Shown here: in pieces, positions 59,400-64,000 of the stretch | How positions within the stretch are numbered: the first letter of the stretch is position 1 | How the letters are laid out: each line of letters opens with the position of its first letter | Origin: Climacium dendroides | Taxonomy: Eukaryota > Streptophyta > Bryopsida > Hypnales > Climaciaceae | DNA: 64,000 nucleotides | Assembly: GCA_950106755.1 (NCBI GenBank) | Contig: OX467086.1 | Span: 26,120,001-26,184,000, forward strand | Direction of reading: 5' to 3' | Notes under the pieces: model-generated | What the model was told of the DNA's origin: nothing | Databases searched by the model: none | Seen by the model: only the letters and a program-made list of their open reading frames with translations | Made by a program: the position numbers and the translations under genes

Positions 59400-61880
59400 T
59401 ACATATGTGGAAGTAGTAGGAAGGCTAAATAAGCCTAATTTGTCCGTTAGGAATTTTCTAAGGTTTAACACTAGAAATGTTAGAAGGAAAGGTAAAAGAA
59501 TTAGAATAAGGAATTAGGTAAAAAGTAGGCAAAGGTCTTAGGGAAAAAATAGGAAATTTAGATTGAAAAGGCCCTAAGTAAAATTTGGCAAAGTAATTAA
59601 ATTAGGCAAATGGTTAAAAAAATACTAGAAAAAAGTAGGAACTAGGAAGTAGTTGCTACTATAAAAAAAATATCCAAAATAGATTAGTAAAATTAAAAAC
59701 TATGTGGAAAACATTAGAATAGAGGAAAAATCCAAAAATAATGAAGGAATTGCAAAAGTAGTGAGTCTACATAAATTTAGAGGCCAAAAACAATAATTTT
59801 GGGGGTCCTATGCCAATTTAGTGCAGTCCACGCTAAATTGGCTCAATCCTTGCCAAAATAACGTAGTCTGCACTAAATTGGCAGTTTTTGCACTAAAATA
59901 GCATTTTTTTTAAGTAAAATATAGTGTTGGATGATTGTCATTAGTGAATTAAGTTGTTGGGTTTTGATTAGGGAAGTTTTTAGAGTTTGATTTTTTCTTT
60001 TTCTCTTCCTTCTCTAAGAAAAAAATGTTTTTCTTTTTTGAAGAACGTGGTAAAAAAATTGGGGAACAAAAACAATTGTTAGAACAAAGAGGGGAATGAG
60101 TTAGGATGAGGAATTAAACAATTTTTCAAGTAGGTTTCACCAATTCAGGAGGGGAAATGGGTGAAAATGCTAGGTGGGGAGGTCAGATTGGAAATTATTT
60201 GAGAAAAATGGAAGAGAGGGTTTCAGGGATTTGGCAAAGATTGCCAACTTTGACAAGCTCCTATGGGTGATTAGTGCAACCAATGGATCTAAAATATGGA
60301 GGGTGAGTGTACATTGAAGTTAGCTTTCCAAAAAATTATGACTGAACTCATTTGGAGCTAGCTTGAAGAATTGGCAGCCATTTCTGTGCGAGGTCTACAG
60401 CCGCGGTGGATCAAGAGTAGCAACTTTAGAGACGTACCACGGAGAAACAACAACTAATTTGGAGCTAAATTTTTTTGAGATGATGCAAGACAAAGTTAGC
60501 TTGTCATTGCAACTAGTTTTGTGCCATTTGGAGCTCAGGGAAGGCAGTGGCAACCAATTTTCCAACAAGGTGCCTGCTGCCCCTTAGAAGGGGTTCAATT
60601 GGAGGTTTTGATGTAATTTTTCACCTTGGTCATTGAGTCCTTGCAATTTTCATTGCATATGACTATAAAAAAAAAGGTGGTGAATGCAATGGGTGTTGTA
60701 TAGAGTGCTTGAGAATGGTTGATTATGCATGTGAGTTAAATTTTTAGGGTCTTAGGACAAATGCAGAAGCACTACCCTAATTGGACCAAAGTTAAGGTTT
60801 AAGGGGGTAGTGCTTAAAATGAAGGAACCACCTTGCATGTCATAAAAGAGAAAATTCCTAACCTTGAAGTGAAAACACTAAGCAAAAGAAATAAATGTAA
60901 TGCAATGCATATCAATGGAAAGATTTAAATACATCAGGATGGGTTGAAATTAGTTGGGAGGACCAAATATAGGGTCATTTTGGGCTTTGAAGTGGATTTG
61001 TACTAGATGAGGTCCTAATCTATTTCCATTAGATGGAATTTGGGGCTTTTAGAAGATTGCGAGTTTTCGGGCTCTAAAAACTATCTCCACCGCATAGGAA
61101 TACTATTAGTCTAATGTGGTAATTGAGACAGTGCCATGTCATTTTTTGAAGGAAAAAAAGCAAAAAAACTTTTTTTCCAACTTTTTTTGCATCTTAAAGT
61201 TTTTAATTTTTTAAATAATTTTTTTTTTAAAAATTTGACAATCGGTGGCGTTCTTTTACTGCCGTGGGAACATAATCAAGAATAGGCCTGAAACAATCTT
61301 CCAATGGCCTCAAATGTCTTTTAATGATTGTCCGATTAGGTGATGGAAATGGTTAAAAAGGTTATTTTGGGTAAGTGAGAAGGGTTGCCCCCATCCACTT
61401 AATATCATTTAGATCAAAACTAGCTACAATATATCATAGGAAGGTCCATTGCTTGGAGGTATTGTAGGTTAGCGATTCCATACACTCCCCCTTGACTCAA
61501 CTTTGAAGGTGAAATTTGCCTTCATGGTGAATTTCACTCACAATCAGTCTCATCGAACTTTTGCACATACTACTCATCAATTATTGCACTTTGACCTATA
61601 AAATGACAACTGACTTGGGGAGAAATCTGAAGGCTAAGGTAAATAGTTTTTAACAATATTTTTTGCATTTGTATTTTAGTGTGAATTGTACCAATGTGCT
61701 TGCTTTGGGTTTGGATTGCAAGAGCTTGAAGTTTGTGTTTATGCTTTGGAATTTTAGATGTGGTATGAATTGTTTACATGAATGTTTACTTGAATTTTTT
61801 TACATATTGTTGCTTTCATGAGATCTAATAGTATTGTCTTGTAGTCTAGACTTGCTTGATTTTGTTACTTGATCTAATCC
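59400..61880. other. Intergenic with short motif repeats
   Basis: Between 59,813 and 59,905 variants of GCCAATTTAGTGCAGTCCA and its complement-like GCTAAATTGGC alternate every 30-35 bases. The rest is AT-rich with no supported gene. Confidence 0.4.
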
Positions 61881-61882
61881 AT

Positions 61883-63935
61883 TGTTGGAAATATGTGTCA
61901 TGTTGCCACTACTAACATTAGAAGAATATGTCTCATAAAACACAAGTTTCTTATAGTATAGAGGCAATTGATACATTGGTGAACCTTGCGTAAAAAAGGG
62001 ACGTATACATCTGTGACTTTGTAGTGGTGTAGATAGTCTAAATGGGTCAAAATTTTGTTTAATTTTGTACAAATCGGAGTGTAATATGCAGTGATTGGCA
62101 AATAATTAGTTAAATTGGAATCCTACTTGTTTGTTTTGGGATTGTTGAATGGTGTCCAATTTGGGCTTAGTGTCTCAGTGTTGTGTGGTTCGGGTGTCCA
62201 AGTTGGAAAATCAGTCCTGGTTGATGGGTGTTCTTAGTTGGTTGGTGGTGAGTTGTTGTCCAATTGGGATGTTTTGTTTTGTGTCCAAGTTGGCAGGTTG
62301 AGATTTGTGTGAATGGCCAAGTAGGAATATCAGTTAATTCAGCTGGACTGTCCGATTTGGTTGAGGCAGTTGGCCTTCGTCTTCCCTGGTTCCTATTTGG
62401 GCTGGTTTCGCTTTCATTTTCTTTTATCCTCTGTCAAAGCAATACAGTGTGTGTCCCAGCCAGTTGTGCTGTGTATTTCGTTTGCTTGTATATGTGTTTT
62501 GTGTTTTTGTGTGTGATTTTCCAATTGGGAGTTGTGTTTGTGTTGATCTAGGGTCGGATCGGTGTAAGTCCGTGTCTATGTCCTAGTCGAGATGTGTGTG
62601 TGCCAGTGTATGGCGGTGTGTGCGATGTGCAGATGAGAAGTTGAAGAATTCTCCAATTCGGACGTTGATTGTGAAGGAAGTGTGTAATGTGAAATTTATG
62701 GAAGTGTGTGCTTTAAGGAATTAAGATGCAGTGTATGCGAGAGATTCCAAATTGAGGCAAAGATCTAGATTAGATTTGAATTTGGAATAGTAGTTGTGTT
62801 GAGAAAATGAGATCCTATTCAAGAGAATGGTATTATAATGTTTGATCAGGCAGATTAGTGCGAGACATGAAGTTTAAAAGAGAACTAAATGACAATATTT
62901 TGTTAAGATGTTTTAAGCCTAATAGGGATATTATATTAGTTGGTAAAGAAATCAAGTGGAATAGTTCATCAAACTCTGTTCGAAACAATTGTGAATGATC
63001 TATAACAGTGATCTGATCACCAACTTGGAATTACGTAAAATATATATTCCTACCAAATTGGTGTAATGTGATGGAGAATTATTGAGTGTGATGCATTTGA
63101 GTTACGAAGATGAATTTATTGTATGATGTTGAAGTTAGTCTGTGATCCCAGTTAGAGTTATAAATGGATCTTAATGTTTGATTTAGTCCTAATTGATTGA
63201 TGTCTGTGAGAATAAATTTTTGTACCAATTTGGGTCTTTGAATGTATGTTGTTGTAATATGCTGAATGTGCTTATGTATGCATGTGTGATTTTTAAGTTA
63301 AGCATGCCTAATTGGAATTAGTAAGCCTGGTTGTTGATTTAGACTGAGTTCCAATTTGCATTAATGTGTGCATATGGTTTACCAAAGGGGGAAGTTTTAT
63401 CTGAGTGATTAAAAAAGTTAATTCCCAGTTGGTGAGATTTGAGATTGTGATTCTCCATTTGGTAGACAAGGGTTAGATATGAAAATCTAGTACAAGTTGG
63501 AGATTGGAAGTACATGATTGTACCAGTGTTAAGGCTGAATTAGAACTTGTATGGAGTTCAAGCCAATTTGGAGTTGCTGTATCTGGTTTACAGTGCTGAG
63601 TTGGAGAAATAGAAGCTGATTTGGAAGACAGTGATTACGGATTTTGAAGGATTGGAAGTCCCAATTGGAGATAAAAAAAATTAAGATAAAATTTAAAGAT
63701 AAAGATTAAAAATCAATTTGGGAGCTACTTAACCCTTGTGGCTTTTAAGAGTGGAGTGACAAATTTAGCAATTAGAATTACCGTGAGGATAACAATTGCA
63801 TATGGTTAATGAATTTCTTTCTTAAGTCTTGGTTGCAATGGCCTACTAGGTGTAGTTTTAGAATCAAATCCTATTTAACCGGCCTCCTTGGAACGAACTT
63901 ATACTAGTTGGGTAATTCCAAATTTGATCCCAACA
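61883..63935 (+). mobile_element. Possible LTR of a retrotransposon running off the right edge
   Basis: The stretch starts TGTTGGAAATATG and ends CCCAACA, the TGTTGG..CCAACA pair common at plant LTR ends. It is followed after a short spacer by ACAAGTGGCAATGAAAATTGCC, which resembles a decayed primer-binding context (ACAAGTGG then a site for initiator tRNA-Met). Inside, a CCAATTTGG/CCAAGTTGG motif recurs every 40-80 bases. The second LTR and any coding region would lie outside the window, so this stays tentative. Confidence 0.35.
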
Positions 63936-64000
63936 ACCTTCTACAAGTGGCAATGAAAATTGCCAAGGATCATTGTACAAAATGTTTAGCATAGACAAGT

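Noticed and set aside
62264..62551. 95-codon hydrophobic frame
   Set aside because: Driven by T/G-rich composition inside a probable LTR; Phe, Cys and Val runs without a domain.
1..64000. tRNA, rRNA and CRISPR features
   Set aside because: Scanning for T-arm GGTTCGAATCC-like boxes and rRNA landmarks found nothing convincing. Spaced tandem repeats here lack CRISPR geometry, and the DNA is eukaryotic.

Overview
The window is nuclear DNA from a land plant, most plausibly a seed-free one (bryophyte, lycophyte or fern). This rests on a nuclear gene for plastid ribosomal protein L12 with a transit peptide, a plant-type eIF3c, REM-like B3-domain genes, a fragment of a plant TVP23/ECHIDNA gene, GT..AG introns, and GC-rich exons in very AT-rich, transposon-filled intergenic DNA. 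The lineage is an inference; no gene here fixes the species.

Layout. 1-20,945 is a B3-domain gene cluster. A segment of at least 5.4 kb is present twice in direct orientation (1-5380 and 8389-13750, period about 8.37 kb), each with a two-exon B3 gene behind a non-coding leader exon and a 935-bp leader intron. A third, more diverged copy (17,625-20,945) carries a one-base deletion in the B3 domain. A fourth, inverted piece (14,798-15,852) holds only the leader region and forms a roughly 1-kb inverted repeat with copy 3. Between copy 2 and the inverted piece lies a broken TVP23/ECHIDNA gene fragment. 20,946-24,300 is gene-free. 24,557-27,775 is the eIF3c gene (one short intron after codon 9). 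28,300-40,390 is repeat-rich DNA with several recognisable non-autonomous transposons and an 81-bp minisatellite. 40,390-42,415 is a GC-rich promoter/leader and a coiled-coil protein gene of unknown function. 42,600-50,000 is mostly repeats. 50,230-50,802 encodes plastid L12. 52,000-64,000 holds hairpin elements, a tandem pair of 0.9-1.0-kb repeats, a decayed hAT-like transposase gene (57,680-59,345), and a possible LTR running to the right edge.

The genes do not form a pathway. eIF3c and plastid L12 are housekeeping translation genes of the cytosol and chloroplast. The biological interest is in the B3 cluster (duplication, inverted leader copy, amino-acid-changing differences next to a near-identical intron) and in a repeated family of about 929 bp whose ends look like TTAA followed by CCCCTAAAG, a piggyBac-like signature that would be unusual in a land plant. 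All calls come from reading the sequence; no search or alignment program was run.
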